From Clostridium paridis (GTDB lineage Bacteria; Bacillota; Clostridia; Clostridiales; Clostridiaceae), in contig NZ_JAESWA010000022.1 in the NCBI RefSeq assembly GCF_016765615.1, positions 645,542-709,541 of the forward strand: a stretch of 64,000 bases of DNA, written 5' to 3'. The position numbers were made by a program, and so were the translations under genes. Within the stretch, counting starts at the first letter, position 1. Each line of letters opens with the position of its first letter. The notes under the pieces are model-generated. The model did no database searches and was not told the DNA's origin. It worked only from the letters and a program-made list of their open reading frames with translations. This document shows positions 8,483 to 21,101 of this stretch, in pieces.

Positions 8483-9049
8483 ATGAGCGAAAATAATAAA
8501 CATAAAGGTACAGAAGGCACTAAAGGTTCAAAAAAGGTAAACATTAAACTACTATTAAACAGCTTTGCAATATTATCAATATTAATCATAGTTTATTTAG
8601 GCGGAGTTATGAGTGAAAGCGTTGCAACAGATACACCTATAGATTCTATTACAAAAACTACGTCTAAAAAATTTGATGATAAGTCTATAAAAGTTGATAA
8701 AATAATATCAACAAACGATAATATCATTGGTTTCTATGAGTCTCAAAATTCAACTGGTATTATTGAGTTTGATAGACATAAATTCCTTTATAATAGGTTT
8801 GTTCCTACTAAACAATATGAGTCAACAGCTAAAATTAATACTCAAATTATAGGAAAATACTTCATTGTATTTGGAGATTTTTCAAATATTAATGTTAGTA
8901 AAATCAAAATAACCTCAAATTCAAAAACAGAAGAGGCAGAAATATCAAATGGAAAAGATTTTGCAGTATTTAACCTTGCAAGTGAAAATTCAACTGCTAC
9001 CTACGTGTTACTAGACAAAGATGGAAATACTATTTCTGAAATTAAATAG
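8483..9049 (+). CDS. Membrane-anchored protein, unknown function
   Basis: 188 residues with a charged N-terminal tail (~20 residues), one transmembrane helix (about 24-42, LLLNSFAILSILIIVYLGG) and a ~145-residue extracytoplasmic part with no recognised domain. It looks like a bitopic protein with the C-terminus outside. The start has AGGAAGGG 7 bases before the ATG. It is divergent from metF and shares the promoter region holding a 13-bp inverted repeat. Function is not inferred. Confidence 0.8.
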   Translation: MSENNKHKGTEGTKGSKKVNIKLLLNSFAILSILIIVYLGGVMSESVATDTPIDSITKTTSKKFDDKSIKVDKIISTNDNIIGFYESQNSTGIIEFDRHKFLYNRFVPTKQYESTAKINTQIIGKYFIVFGDFSNINVSKIKITSNSKTEEAEISNGKDFAVFNLASENSTATYVLLDKDGNTISEIK

Positions 9050-9070
9050 CAGAAACTTATATCTAATTAT

Positions 9071-9102
9071 AAAGGGAATTCAGTATTTGCTGAGTTCCCT
9101 TA
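9071..9102. terminator. Bidirectional terminator between convergent genes
   Basis: Stem arms 9072-9083 and 9090-9101 with one wobble pair; A/T tracts on both sides serve the plus gene at 8483 and the minus gene at 9114. Confidence 0.8.
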
Positions 9103-9113
9103 TTTAACTTAAT

Positions 9114-10247
9114 CTATTTTTTATTTTCTTTTAAAGCTTTCTCAATTCTATCCATTGCTCTAACTAAAGTATCTCTTGTACATCCAAAGTTAAGCCTTAA
9201 AAATCCTTCTTCACCAAAATCCTTTCCATCTGAAAGAATAACTTTAGCATTTTTATATAGAAACTTATATGGATCCTTAATTCCTGTTTCTCTAAAATCT
9301 ATCCAAAGCAAATACGTTCCTTCCACAGGAGTTAATTTTAATTCTGGTAATCTACTTTTAAATTCTCTCTCTAAAAATTCTAAATTACCTTTTAGATATT
9401 CTAGTAATTCTTTTCTCCAAGGCTCTCCATTTTTATATGCCTCTTTACATACTACATAGTTTAAAACTCCTGGATGTGGCAACAATCCTTCTGAAGCTCT
9501 TAAAAACTTATTTCTTAATTCTGTGTTTGGTATAACCCCAAAGGCTATTGGTATTCCTGGAAGATTATATGTTTTTCCTGGGCTCATAAGAGTTATGCCT
9601 TTAGATACTTTATCTCCTAGTGACACTAACGGTATGTGCTTTCCCTCAAATATAAGCTGACAATGTATTTCATCAGAACATAGGATTAGCCCATGTCTTT
9701 CACAAAATTCTGCTAACTCCTCTAACTCCTCTTTAGAAAAAACTCTTCCTACTGGATTATGTGGATTGCATAATATAAATAGTTTAGTATCCTCTCTTAT
9801 TGATTTCTCCATTGCTTCAAAATCAAAAGTATATTTATCCTGTTCTCTCTTCAACGGAACTTCTATTACTTGTCTATTAACATTTACAGGTGCTTTTCTT
9901 ATGTTAGGATATACAGGTGTATTTATCATTACAGAGCCATCAATCATTTGACATACTACATTTATAGTTGGCACAATACTTGGTAGCCACACTATCCAAG
10001 ATTCTTTTATCTCTGTGTTATATTCTTTTTTAAAATGTTCTACTATCGTTTCTACTAGCTCTTTATCAGGTTTGGTGTATCCAAATATACCATGATCAAT
10101 TCTATTGTTTAAAGCCTTTATTATGGGTTCTGGAGATTTAAAATCCATATCTGCAACCCATAAAGGAATATAATCCTCTCCATACTGGTCCCATTTATAG
10201 CAAGATGTATCAAACCTTTTTATATCTTCATTAAAATTAATTCTCAT
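9114..10247 (-). CDS. MalY/PatB-family PLP-dependent lyase/aminotransferase
   Basis: 377-residue fold-type I PLP enzyme of the MalY/PatB family, which includes C-S lyases acting on cystathionine and cysteine conjugates. N-terminal signature IPLWVADMDF (about 27-36), NPHNPVGRVF, SDEIHCQL with the PLP-ring Asp near 192, and the Schiff-base lysine K225 in SPGKTYNLPG. Normal length. It may link to the nearby methionine cycle genes by producing homocysteine, but substrate cannot be fixed from sequence. It is monocistronic, flanked by hairpins. Confidence 0.9.
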   Translation of the reverse strand: MRINFNEDIKRFDTSCYKWDQYGEDYIPLWVADMDFKSPEPIIKALNNRIDHGIFGYTKPDKELVETIVEHFKKEYNTEIKESWIVWLPSIVPTINVVCQMIDGSVMINTPVYPNIRKAPVNVNRQVIEVPLKREQDKYTFDFEAMEKSIREDTKLFILCNPHNPVGRVFSKEELEELAEFCERHGLILCSDEIHCQLIFEGKHIPLVSLGDKVSKGITLMSPGKTYNLPGIPIAFGVIPNTELRNKFLRASEGLLPHPGVLNYVVCKEAYKNGEPWRKELLEYLKGNLEFLEREFKSRLPELKLTPVEGTYLLWIDFRETGIKDPYKFLYKNAKVILSDGKDFGEEGFLRLNFGCTRDTLVRAMDRIEKALKENKK

Positions 10248-10292
10248 AGAAATTCCTCCCTTTAGATACTATAATAGTCTTTTATATAAAAT

Positions 10293-10329
10293 TAGAGTTG
10301 AGATTTTATATAAGTAAATCTCAACTCTA
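10293..10329 (-). terminator. Hairpin terminator after the TagO/WecA-type gene
   Basis: A 13-bp perfect stem (10293-10305 / 10317-10329), 8 bases past the stop at 10337; the tail is AATTTTATAT on the minus strand. Confidence 0.75.
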
Positions 10330-10336
10330 GCTATTT

Positions 10337-11290
10337 TTAAACTTTAACAAATAACAATACTATTGATATTATGCTTAAGCACATACTAATTGCACAAATA
10401 TATAAAACTATTTGATTTGTAGTAAGTCCTTTTTCTTGAAGTCTAAAATGTATTTGGCTTCTATCTGCCTGATAAATAGGTTTGCCTTCCGCATATCTTT
10501 TAAATATTACAAATATGTTATCAAAGATTGGTACACCTAATGCTAATATCGGAATAATTAAGCTCATAACCGTAGCTTGTTTAAATGCTCCATCTAAAGC
10601 AATTATCCCTAGAATGAATCCTAAAAAATTAGCTCCTGAATCCCCCATAAATACTTTTGCTGGATGCCTATTATACTTTAAGAAACCTAAAATAGATCCA
10701 ACTAATATAATACACATCATAGCTGATTCTGGTTGTCTCATTGCAAGTGCCACAACAAATAAAGTTGTTGAAGATATTGTAGACAAGCTGCCTGCAAGTC
10801 CATCCATACCATCAGACCAATTTATTACCGTAGTAACCCCAAATATCCATGTTATTGTAAGTATAAATTGAACCACCACATGCAATTCTACATATTGTCC
10901 ATTAAAAGGATTGGTAAATCCACTAAAAGCTATTCCACTTCTATAAACTAAAATAGCAGCAAGTATTTGTACGATAAACCTAGGATATATAGGGAATTCT
11001 TTTCCTCTTGTTTTATAGAAATCGTCTATTAATCCAATTAATAGGATACATAGTGACGCTATAAAAACAGTAATCTTTTCCTTTGTAATAAAATCTCCTA
11101 CAAACACAAAATACATAACGAAAAAGCCTATAAACATCCCAACTCCACCGCAAAGAGGTATTGGCTCCTTATGTTTTTTTCTTTCAGTTGGTTTATCTAA
11201 AAAATCATATTTTACAAATAACTTCATTAAAACAGGAATAATCAAATAAACTATAAATACAGCACATGCTAATGCTATTCCATATTTCAT
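10337..11290 (-). CDS. tagO: Undecaprenyl-phosphate sugar-1-phosphate transferase (TagO/WecA/MraY family)
   Basis: 317-residue polytopic membrane enzyme that loads a GlcNAc-1-phosphate-type sugar onto undecaprenyl phosphate, starting teichoic acid or surface polysaccharide synthesis. Motifs: PTERKKHKEPIPLCGG, NWSDGMDGLAGS (Asp-rich metal/nucleotide site), KVFMGDSGANFLG and DRSQIHFRL, the WecA/TagO form of the loop-5 motif. About nine to eleven hydrophobic helices. The DRSQ(I/L)HxRL motif and lack of a dcw context argue against true MraY. The preceding 306 bases contain no gene. Confidence 0.9.
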   Translation of the reverse strand: MKYGIALACAVFIVYLIIPVLMKLFVKYDFLDKPTERKKHKEPIPLCGGVGMFIGFFVMYFVFVGDFITKEKITVFIASLCILLIGLIDDFYKTRGKEFPIYPRFIVQILAAILVYRSGIAFSGFTNPFNGQYVELHVVVQFILTITWIFGVTTVINWSDGMDGLAGSLSTISSTTLFVVALAMRQPESAMMCIILVGSILGFLKYNRHPAKVFMGDSGANFLGFILGIIALDGAFKQATVMSLIIPILALGVPIFDNIFVIFKRYAEGKPIYQADRSQIHFRLQEKGLTTNQIVLYICAISMCLSIISIVLLFVKV

Positions 11291-11597
11291 ATATAATCTC
11301 CTTCTAGGGTGTTAACTAAATCTTAAGTATCAAAGTATACACAAATAACCCCTTTATTACATAACTAATGATAATTATATCTTTTATTCTATTTATTATC
11401 AATATTCATCATTTTATTCTATTGTTAAAAAATTAAAATAATATTTAAATATTCTAAGTTTTCACTAATAAATCTTATGTCACTCAAAATTATACAACTC
11501 TGTCATTAAAATAATACCACAGAACAAGTTAAAAAAGATAAAATATTAGTTACAAAATATCAACATAAACAAAGCCTAATATAAATGGGGGATTACT
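11291..11597. other. AT-rich intergenic region between divergent genes
   Basis: 307 bases with no ORF or stable hairpin that I can support. It must hold the promoters of tagO (minus) and the lipoprotein gene at 11598 (plus), but no box pair with good spacing stands out. Confidence 0.5.
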
Positions 11598-12074
11598 ATG
11601 AAAAAAATATTAACCTTTATCTGTCTTTTTGTTATTACCTCTCAATTTCTTATTGGCTGCTCAACGAAAAAGAGCGTGCAATTTAAAGAGTTTTATTCTC
11701 AAGTAATTGGCTTTAGTGAAAATGATGAAAAATCAAAGCCAATACCACAAGATACTATTCTTATGTTGACTAATGATGATTTCCAAAAATTTAAGGATAA
11801 ATACTTTACACAAAGAGAAATTCCAATGGATTCACCTAATAAAGAAAAAGCCGTTTTATATTTGCAAGTTCCTTCACCTACTTCCTCAGTGAATCAATAT
11901 AGTGTTGAAAGTATAAACATAAACAACGAAACTTTAACTGTAAAACTAAAAAAATCAACAATTGCACAAGTAGATGGCAAAAGTGTATTTAATGGTACAT
12001 GGAAATGGGTTATCTTTATAGAAGTTGATAAGACTAACTTAAATGATTCTATGGATGTTGTTGTGAAAAAATAA
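11598..12074 (+). CDS. Lipoprotein, unknown function
   Basis: 158 residues with a lipoprotein signal peptide (ICLFVITSQFLIGC, lipobox LIGC near residue 21). The mature part ends in a hydrophobic/acidic strand pattern (GTWKWVIFIEVDKTNL) reminiscent of the PrcB C-terminal protease-inhibitor-like fold, but this is only a shape resemblance. GGGGGA lies before the ATG. It is followed within about 100 bases by the small acidic protein gene, possibly co-transcribed. Confidence 0.82.
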   Translation: MKKILTFICLFVITSQFLIGCSTKKSVQFKEFYSQVIGFSENDEKSKPIPQDTILMLTNDDFQKFKDKYFTQREIPMDSPNKEKAVLYLQVPSPTSSVNQYSVESININNETLTVKLKKSTIAQVDGKSVFNGTWKWVIFIEVDKTNLNDSMDVVVKK

Positions 12075-12177
12075 GGTTATAAACGTAGCATTTTCTCAAT
12101 GAATACTCTTTAATGTGTTCACTTAAAAACTAATATTTTATTTACTAACTGAACATACTAGGTGTGGAGGTGTTTTT

Positions 12178-12384
12178 ATGAAAAAGAGTAATTCAACTAA
12201 AAAGGATAAAACACTTGCTTCCCCTGCAACAACTGATTCTCTTGGAACATCTACTTCTGCTAATCTAAATGTTGGATTAGCTGGACCAGATGGTGATGAT
12301 AGTACTTCACTTTTCCCCAGTTTTCATGAGGATAAAAACTGGTCTTCAAAAACTACATCAATTGATACTGATGATGATGATTAA
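12178..12384 (+). CDS. Small Ser/Thr-rich acidic-tailed protein
   Basis: 68 residues with a Lys/Ser start (KKSNSTKKDK), a Ser/Thr/Ala-rich middle and a run of four Asp at the C-terminus. It has no signal peptide, no hydrophobic segment and no recognised family, and is probably disordered. The GGAGGTG site 7 bases before the ATG and the strong terminator after it support it as a real gene. Confidence 0.65.
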   Translation: MKKSNSTKKDKTLASPATTDSLGTSTSANLNVGLAGPDGDDSTSLFPSFHEDKNWSSKTTSIDTDDDD

Positions 12385-12424
12385 AATTTAGTTATTATCC
12401 ACACCTTCATATATTTTAGTTAAT

Positions 12425-12461
12425 AAAAAAGTAGCAGAATAAATTATTCTACTACTTTTTT
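12425..12461. terminator. Bidirectional terminator between 12178 gene and V-ATPase operon
   Basis: A long stem (arms about 12425-12441 and 12445-12461) with one mismatch, A6 on one side and T6 on the other. It ends the plus gene and the minus-strand ntp operon. Confidence 0.88.
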
Positions 12462-12463
12462 AT

Positions 12464-13105
12464 TTATGCTTTTTGCTCTAACATAGCTTTTACTTTCATA
12501 AGTCTTGTTAAAGCACTTCTTTCATTTTCATCAAGTTTCATTCTTATATATTTTATTGTCTCTTCTAGTTCTGGTATTGTCATGAACTCAAGAGCATTAA
12601 CTCTTCTTCTTGTTTTCTCAATTTCATCTGCCATAAGCTGACAGCTCTTTTCTACTTCAGCTAGTTCAAGAAGCTTTGGTAAAATGTCATACAGTCCTTT
12701 TATGGAGTCATCTAGTTCAGAAGATGTACTTGCAAAACCATAAGGATATATACTTCCTGAATCACCTTCTAATTCTCGTTTAAAATTCATAACAGGAACA
12801 TTTACACTCATGATATTTTTGCTTCCTACTTCCACGGATATACTCTCTTTTGGATAAGCAACAGCTTCTTCCAAGAATTCTGAACTCATAAGCGCTCTTG
12901 CCATAACAAAATCCTTTAAAGCACCATGTAATTCTTTTTCTACTTCTTTTCTTAGATTATTATTATGCTTTATCATGCTTATAAACTGCCTCATTAGCTC
13001 ATCTTGTTTATCTTTTAAAAGCTTGTGTCCTCGAATTGCAGTAACGAGTCTCTTCTTTAGCTTAGTTAGTTCCATTCTGGTAGGATTGACATTTAATCTT
13101 GCCAT
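12464..13105 (-). CDS. ntpD: V-type ATPase subunit D (central rotor shaft)
   Basis: 213-residue helical protein forming the central shaft that turns inside the A3B3 head. The N-terminus has the family pattern [19 protein letters not shown] and the C-terminus a long helix ([19 protein letters not shown], then a coiled tail). It starts 3 bases after ntpB, with a GAGAGG site inside the end of ntpB. It is the last gene of the nine-gene operon and is followed by a terminator at once; no ntpH or ntpJ homologue follows. Confidence 0.96.
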   Translation of the reverse strand: MARLNVNPTRMELTKLKKRLVTAIRGHKLLKDKQDELMRQFISMIKHNNNLRKEVEKELHGALKDFVMARALMSSEFLEEAVAYPKESISVEVGSKNIMSVNVPVMNFKRELEGDSGSIYPYGFASTSSELDDSIKGLYDILPKLLELAEVEKSCQLMADEIEKTRRRVNALEFMTIPELEETIKYIRMKLDENERSALTRLMKVKAMLEQKA

Positions 13106-13108
13106 AGA

Positions 13109-14491
13109 CTACGCTTCCTCTCCCACGCTCATATACTTTTCAAGGTATTCATCTCTTATTCTCTTAAGCTCAGTTTTTGGTAATATCTTAAGAAGCTTCC
13201 ACCCAAGGTCTAAAGTTTCCTCTATATTTCTATTTCCAGTGAAGCTTTGAGATACATATTCTTTTTCAAAAGCCTCTGCAAATTTTGCATACTTCTTATC
13301 AGTCTCTGTTAAAGCTGATTCACCTAAAATAGATGCTAGTTCCTTAGCTTGCTTACCTTGAGCATATGCTGAGAATAATTGATTCATAGTATCTGCATGG
13401 TCTTCTCTTGTCTTTCCTTTTCCAATCCCCTTATCTTTAAGTCTTGACAAAGATGGTAATACATCGATTGGTGGCATTATTCCCTTCTTATATAACTCTT
13501 TTGAAAGAATTATCTGTCCCTCTGTTATATAACCTGTTAAATCAGGAATTGGATGTGTTTTATCATCTTCTGGCATTGTAAGAATAGGGATTTGAGTTAT
13601 GGAACCTTCTTTGCCTTTTATTCTTCCTGCTCTTTCATATATAGTTGAAAGGTCAGTATATAAATATCCTGGATATCCTCTTCTTCCTGGAACTTCTTTT
13701 CTAGCTGCTGAAACTTCTCTTAATGCTTCACAATAATTAGTTATATCTGTCAATATAACTAATACGTGCATACCTTTTTCATAAGCTAAGAATTCAGCAG
13801 TTGTAAGTGCCATTCTTGGAGTAGCTATTCTTTCTATAGCTGGATCTGATGCTAAGTTCATAAATAAAACTGACCTATCTATTGCTCCAGTTTTAGTAAA
13901 TTCCTCAACAAAGAATTGCGCCTCTTCAAAGGTTATTCCTACAGCTCCAAAAACAACTGCAAACTTTGAATCTGAATTTAGAACTTTCGCTTGTCTTGCT
14001 ATTTGAGCAGCTAATTCTGAATGTGGAAGCCCTGAACCAGAGAATATTGGAAGCTTTTGTCCTCTTACTAATGTATTTAATCCATCTATGGCTGAAACTC
14101 CTGTTTGAATGAATTCTGAAGGATAATCTCTAGCTACAGGATTTATTATTTCTCCATTAATATCAAGTCTCTTTTCTGGAAGTATCTTTGGTCCATCATC
14201 TTTAGGTCTTCCCATTCCATCAAATACTCTTCCAAGCATATCTTCTGAAACTCCTAATTCAAGAGGCTTACCTAAAAACTTTGCCTTCGTACCTTTTAAG
14301 TTAATTCCAGCAGAACCTTCAAAAAGTTGTACCATGGCCTTACTTCCATTAACTTCAAGAACTTTTCCTCTTCTTTTTTCCCCTGTTTGAAGTTCTATCT
14401 CAACTAATTCATCATATTTTACCCCACTAACTCCTTCTACTACCATAAGTGGGCCTACTACTTCTGTTACTGTTCTATATTCCTTAAGCAT
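13109..14491 (-). CDS. ntpB: V-type ATPase subunit B (non-catalytic head)
   Basis: Non-catalytic nucleotide-binding-like subunit of the V1 head. The start chosen ([14 protein letters not shown], 460 residues) has AAGGAGGTG 8 bases upstream and overlaps the ntpA stop by 8 bases; a frame starting 33 bases earlier has no site. As expected for B, the P-loop is degenerate ([15 protein letters not shown]) where A has GAGKT. Conserved [12 protein letters not shown] and [10 protein letters not shown] are present. Normal length. Confidence 0.97.
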   Translation of the reverse strand: MLKEYRTVTEVVGPLMVVEGVSGVKYDELVEIELQTGEKRRGKVLEVNGSKAMVQLFEGSAGINLKGTKAKFLGKPLELGVSEDMLGRVFDGMGRPKDDGPKILPEKRLDINGEIINPVARDYPSEFIQTGVSAIDGLNTLVRGQKLPIFSGSGLPHSELAAQIARQAKVLNSDSKFAVVFGAVGITFEEAQFFVEEFTKTGAIDRSVLFMNLASDPAIERIATPRMALTTAEFLAYEKGMHVLVILTDITNYCEALREVSAARKEVPGRRGYPGYLYTDLSTIYERAGRIKGKEGSITQIPILTMPEDDKTHPIPDLTGYITEGQIILSKELYKKGIMPPIDVLPSLSRLKDKGIGKGKTREDHADTMNQLFSAYAQGKQAKELASILGESALTETDKKYAKFAEAFEKEYVSQSFTGNRNIEETLDLGWKLLKILPKTELKRIRDEYLEKYMSVGEEA

Positions 14492-16262
14492 TAAACACAC
14501 CTCCTTCAGCAATAAGTGCATCAACTGCCTCTTTTAATTCATCTAGAGTTTTATCTATCTTGCTTAATTCTTTTTCACTAACATATTTACTTCTTGCAAT
14601 TTTATCTCTTATTTCTAATTCTAAAACTTTCTCTAGATATATTCCAGCATCTAATGCTCTCTCTGCTTCTTTATGGAAAGCTAAAACTAATTTTAACATT
14701 CTATACTGCTTTTCTAACGATGCATAGGTATCTATTTCATGGAAAGCATTTTGTTGAAGATAATCTTCTCTTAAAGATTTAGCTACTTCTAGCTTTAACC
14801 TATCTCTTTCAGAAAGAGAATCTATACCTACAAGTCTAACTATTTCTTCAAGGTTTGCTTCTTCTTGAAGTAATGCCATTGCTTCTGTTCTAAGTTCTGA
14901 CCAATCTGAAGCTACATTTTCATTCATCCAGATTCCCATTCTATCTAAATACAGTGAATAAGAATTTAGCCAATTAATTGCTGGGAAATGTCTCTTATAT
15001 GCTAATTGTGCATCTAATCCCCAGAAAACCTTAACTATTCTTAAAGTTGATTGAGTTACAGGTTCAGAAATATCTCCTCCTGGAGGTGAAACAGCTCCAA
15101 TAGCTGTTATAGCTCCTTGTCTTCCTTCTTTTCCTAAGCAAACAACTTTTCCTGCTCTTTCATAATAGTCTGCTAGTCTTGAGCCTAGATATGCTGGATA
15201 TCCTTCATCCCCTGGCATTTCCTCAAGTCTTCCTGACATCTCTCTTAATGCCTCTGCCCATCTTGAAGTTGAATCTGCCATTATTGATACCGAATACCCC
15301 ATATCTCTAAAGTATTCAGCTATGGTTATTCCAGTGTATATAGATGCTTCTCTTGCAGCAACAGGCATATTAGACGTATTTGCAATTAAAACTGTTCTCT
15401 TCATTAAGCTTTCGCCAGTTCTAGGATCTTTTAATTCTGGGAACTCATTTAAAACATCTGTCATTTCATTACCACGTTCCCCGCATCCAACATAGACAAC
15501 TATCTCAGTATCTCCCCATTTTGCAATCTGGTGTTGTACAACAGTCTTTCCAGCTCCGAATGGTCCTGGAACTGCAGCTGCTCCGCCTTTTGCTACTGGA
15601 AAGAAGGTGTCTACAACTCTCTGCCCTGTAGTCATTGGTTCTATTGGATTAAGCTTATTCTTAAAAGGTCTTCCTTTTCTAACAGGCCACTTCTGAAGCA
15701 TAGTAAGTTCTTTATCCCCTTGTTCTGTTTCTAAAATAGCTATTTTTTCTGTTATAGTAAACTCACCTTTAAGTATTTCTTTTACTTTTCCACTTACCCC
15801 ATAAGGAACCATTATTTTATGTAGAACTACAGGAGACTCCTTAACAGTTCCTAGTATATCTCCAGCCTCTACTATATCTCCAACCATGGCTACCGGAGTG
15901 AACCCCCACTTTTTTTCTCTATTTAGACTTGGAACAGAAATTCCTTTTTTAAGGTACGATGAATTTGCTGCTTCCATAAATGCATCTAAAGGTCTTTGAA
16001 TTCCATCAAACATGGATTCTATTAATCCTGGTGCAAGTTCTACAGATAAAGGTTCGCCAGTTGTTACAACTGGATCTCCAGGCCCTATTCCTGAGGTTTC
16101 CTCATAAACTTGAATAGACGCCCTGTCTCCTCTCATCTCTATGATTTCACCAATTAAACCTTTTTGTCCAACCCTACATACGTCATATATATTAGCTTCG
16201 TCCATTCCTTCTGCTACAACCAAAGGACCTGAAACTTTAATTATATTTCCGATTTTCACCAT
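14484..16262 (-). CDS. ntpA: V-type ATPase catalytic subunit A
   Basis: Catalytic ATP-hydrolysing subunit, 592 residues. Walker A GPFGAGKT lies at residues 233-240, followed by [13 protein letters not shown] and [13 protein letters not shown]. The ~90-residue non-homologous insert characteristic of V/A-type A subunits (about 115-200) is present, which distinguishes it from F-type beta. The site AGGAAGGTAGG precedes the ATG, 15 bases after the F-like subunit gene. Confidence 0.98.
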   Translation of the reverse strand: MVKIGNIIKVSGPLVVAEGMDEANIYDVCRVGQKGLIGEIIEMRGDRASIQVYEETSGIGPGDPVVTTGEPLSVELAPGLIESMFDGIQRPLDAFMEAANSSYLKKGISVPSLNREKKWGFTPVAMVGDIVEAGDILGTVKESPVVLHKIMVPYGVSGKVKEILKGEFTITEKIAILETEQGDKELTMLQKWPVRKGRPFKNKLNPIEPMTTGQRVVDTFFPVAKGGAAAVPGPFGAGKTVVQHQIAKWGDTEIVVYVGCGERGNEMTDVLNEFPELKDPRTGESLMKRTVLIANTSNMPVAAREASIYTGITIAEYFRDMGYSVSIMADSTSRWAEALREMSGRLEEMPGDEGYPAYLGSRLADYYERAGKVVCLGKEGRQGAITAIGAVSPPGGDISEPVTQSTLRIVKVFWGLDAQLAYKRHFPAINWLNSYSLYLDRMGIWMNENVASDWSELRTEAMALLQEEANLEEIVRLVGIDSLSERDRLKLEVAKSLREDYLQQNAFHEIDTYASLEKQYRMLKLVLAFHKEAERALDAGIYLEKVLELEIRDKIARSKYVSEKELSKIDKTLDELKEAVDALIAEGGVFNA

Positions 16263-16277
16263 TCAAAACCTACCTTC

Positions 16278-16589
16278 CTATAAAATATTAACGCCAACTG
16301 CTTTTTCTACATTATCACTTATTCTCTGAAGTCCTATATTTAAGGTTCCTTGGTTACTTGGAATTAATATTATTGAAGGAATCGTCATCTTATTATATCT
16401 TTCAATAGTTTCTTGAATATCCTTTGCAATCTGTTCTGTTATAAAAATAATCGCATAGTCACTCATCGCTAATCTATCTACTGTTTTCCTAGATTCTTCC
16501 TTTTCCGTTACTGGAAAAACATCTATTCCTAATGCTTTAAAGGCTAAAACTGAATCCTTATCACCTATAACTCCAACCTTTTTATACAT
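16278..16589 (-). CDS. ntpG: V-type ATPase subunit F (NtpG of Enterococcus nomenclature)
   Basis: Small Rossmann-like subunit bound to the central shaft. Motifs: [18 protein letters not shown] and the central [11 protein letters not shown]. The ATG at 16589 gives 103 residues and an 8-base overlap with ntpC; an upstream in-frame GTG (16598) would add three residues, and the choice is uncertain. Located between C and A as in the Enterococcus hirae ntp operon. Confidence 0.92.
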   Translation of the reverse strand: MYKKVGVIGDKDSVLAFKALGIDVFPVTEKEESRKTVDRLAMSDYAIIFITEQIAKDIQETIERYNKMTIPSIILIPSNQGTLNIGLQRISDNVEKAVGVNIL

Positions 16590-17583
16590 AAGCTTCACGC
16601 AGCCTTTCTTTAATTAAATCTTCAGAGATGTTATTTAGTTTACCAACCATAATAATTCTAAGTAATTTTATTTCCGTTTCTTTAGCATAAATGTAAGCTA
16701 TAATTGGCTCTAATCCAAAACTTACATATTTAGCTTTTTTCATTAATTCCATAATATAATCTTCACTTAACTTTTCGAAAACAGTTGAAGTTCCTTCTTT
16801 AACATAGGACTCTATTCCTATCTTTAAAATATCTTTATAATTCGTGTAGGAAAGCTTTGTACTTATATTTTCTGGTGCATCAGTTAATAAAGAAAATAAT
16901 TTATCCTTATCTATACTTCCACCTAAAATCATTACATTTCCAAAGAAATCTCTTCCCTTATTTTGTTTTCTTACTCTTAACAATGTTTTTAGATTTGTAA
17001 GGTCTATTAAGGAAGTGATATAACTATGAAGAAACTTATCTCCAATTTCTTTATCTAATTCTTTTAATTCCTCATATAATCCCTTATCAAATATAATGTC
17101 TATATTTTGGGGATCTTTTTTCTCCTCAAAATCTTTAATGACACTCTCTAATGTTTTTCTCATTACTTTGTTAAAATCTCTATAGTATTCTGTTTCTATA
17201 AAATTTTTTAACTTTGATAATTCTATCCTTCCCACAGGTATTAGAAGGTTTGAGAAATCTTTATTTAAATATTTACCTTTAATTAAAACTTTTAGATTAT
17301 GATAATCATATTTAATGCTCATTACATCAACAATTGATCTAACTGGGCTAATTTCATATATTGATTTATAAACCCTATTAAGTTCTATACTAAGTATTTC
17401 TTCATAATCTTCAAACTTTTTTATATTTGCTACAATATTTGAATACTCAGTTTCTCCTAGAAGTTTAAAAACTTCATCTATTGAGGAGGCTTCACTCATT
17501 CTTTCAAGCTTTGTTCTATCAAGGAGCCTTGTTTCTAATACCCTAAGTCTAGGTATAGCTTGGGTAAATATCATTGGATCCAT
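16582..17583 (-). CDS. ntpC: V-type ATPase subunit C (d; rotor cap)
   Basis: 333-residue helical protein of the AC39/subunit d family that joins the membrane rotor ring to the central shaft. It opens [19 protein letters not shown] and ends [20 protein letters not shown], both family-typical. TTAAGGAGGTAAGG precedes the ATG. Gene order (E, C, F-like) and length match the family. Confidence 0.94.
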   Translation of the reverse strand: MDPMIFTQAIPRLRVLETRLLDRTKLERMSEASSIDEVFKLLGETEYSNIVANIKKFEDYEEILSIELNRVYKSIYEISPVRSIVDVMSIKYDYHNLKVLIKGKYLNKDFSNLLIPVGRIELSKLKNFIETEYYRDFNKVMRKTLESVIKDFEEKKDPQNIDIIFDKGLYEELKELDKEIGDKFLHSYITSLIDLTNLKTLLRVRKQNKGRDFFGNVMILGGSIDKDKLFSLLTDAPENISTKLSYTNYKDILKIGIESYVKEGTSTVFEKLSEDYIMELMKKAKYVSFGLEPIIAYIYAKETEIKLLRIIMVGKLNNISEDLIKERLREAYV

Positions 17584-17594
17584 TCCTTACCTCC

Positions 17595-18194
17595 TTAATT
17601 AAATAACAAGTTAGCCACTTCATATTCTAACTCATCTTTTTTTGAGGAAATTAAAGCTTCAAAAGTATTATTTATTTCAACTCCATTTTTCTCTAGTATA
17701 TATCCACCTTTGAAATTTCCTACCTCTGAGCTAATTGTTAGTCCATCTTTTTTCCCTCTTGCTTTTAACATATTATTTATTTCATTTATAAAATCTTGTT
17801 CTATAACTTTCTTATTTGGTTCATTTAAAATAACTACTTCATCCCCAGTAATATCAAGATTAAGAATTGATTCTTTAAAATAATTTTTAAAAGCATCAGA
17901 ATTCATATTACATAGCTCCTCTAAGGCTTTTTCAAAAACTTCATCCATAACTTTTTGTTTTACAGCTAGTTTTTCATTCCTTACCTTTAAAAGTGCATTT
18001 GATATAATTCTCTCTTTTCTCGATTTACTTTCTTCTTTTGCCTTATCCAAAATGACTTTTTTGATTTCTTCTGCTTCTTGTAATTTTTTTGATAGTATCT
18101 TTTCACCTTCTAAATTAGCAGAAGCTATTATTTCTTTTTGTTTTTCTCTTGCTTCTTCTAAAATTTTTCCAGTTAAATTTTCTATGTTAGCCAT
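17595..18194 (-). CDS. ntpE: V-type ATPase subunit E (peripheral stalk)
   Basis: 199-residue stator-stalk protein. The first ~110 residues are a long charged helix (EEAREKQKEIIASANLEGEK onward); the C-terminal ~85 residues are a globular head contacting A3B3 (KGGYILEKNGVEINNTFEAL). It pairs with the helical subunit encoded by the first gene of the operon. Spacing to neighbours is 11 and 16 bases. Confidence 0.93.
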   Translation of the reverse strand: MANIENLTGKILEEAREKQKEIIASANLEGEKILSKKLQEAEEIKKVILDKAKEESKSRKERIISNALLKVRNEKLAVKQKVMDEVFEKALEELCNMNSDAFKNYFKESILNLDITGDEVVILNEPNKKVIEQDFINEINNMLKARGKKDGLTISSEVGNFKGGYILEKNGVEINNTFEALISSKKDELEYEVANLLFN

Positions 18195-18210
18195 CTATGC
18201 TCACTCCAAA

Positions 18211-20652
<2,442 letters not shown>

Positions 20653-20666
<14 letters not shown>

Positions 20667-20979
20667 GAATATTCACTATCCTCTCCATAATTTCTTTTAC
20701 AGCTTTAACCTTCTTATCTTCAGAGGTATTTAAAATTTCTAACTTTTCACTCTCGCCTTTTTCTAAAACAGGCTCTATATCTTTTTCCCCTTGTTTTTCA
20801 GCATTTTTAATTAAATTATCCCCTTGGTTTTTAGCCTTACATATAATTTCATCACATTTTTTTAAAGCTTCTTGGTTAGCTTTAGTTATGATGTTTTTTT
20901 CTTCTATCTTAGCTGCTTTGATTATTTCTTCAGCTTCTTCTTCCGCTTTTCTTATTTCTTGTAATGCGTCTAGTGCCAA
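20653..20979 (-). CDS. ntpF: V-type ATPase peripheral stalk subunit G/H-like (NtpF position)
   Basis: 108-residue, almost entirely charged-helical protein (IRKAEEEAEEIIKAAKIEEK...), the partner of subunit E in the peripheral stalk. It is first in the operon, as ntpF is in Enterococcus hirae. Sequence alone is low complexity; the position and the 14-base overlap with subunit I make the call. The promoter lies 70 bases upstream. Confidence 0.85.
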
Positions 20980-21048
20980 ATTATCACCACCTTATAATAA
21001 TTTGCATGATAAGGAACAACCTTTTACATGGTATTAATTACTTCTTTA

Positions 21049-21077
21049 ATTATGGCTTAATATGAACTTTTTGTCAA
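21049..21077 (-). promoter_or_regulatory. Promoter of the V-type ATPase operon
   Basis: TTGACA (21072-21077) and CATAAT (21049-21054) on the minus strand, exactly 17 bases apart, 69 bases before the ntpF ATG. Confidence 0.82.
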
Positions 21078-21101
21078 TTACATATAGACAAGCTTTAACA
21101 T

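Noticed and set aside
9766-9951. Plus-strand ORFs opposite minus-strand genes (for example inside the aminotransferase, clpX, lonB and tagO genes)
   Set aside because: No ribosome binding sites, no domains, and they lie entirely opposite well-supported genes.
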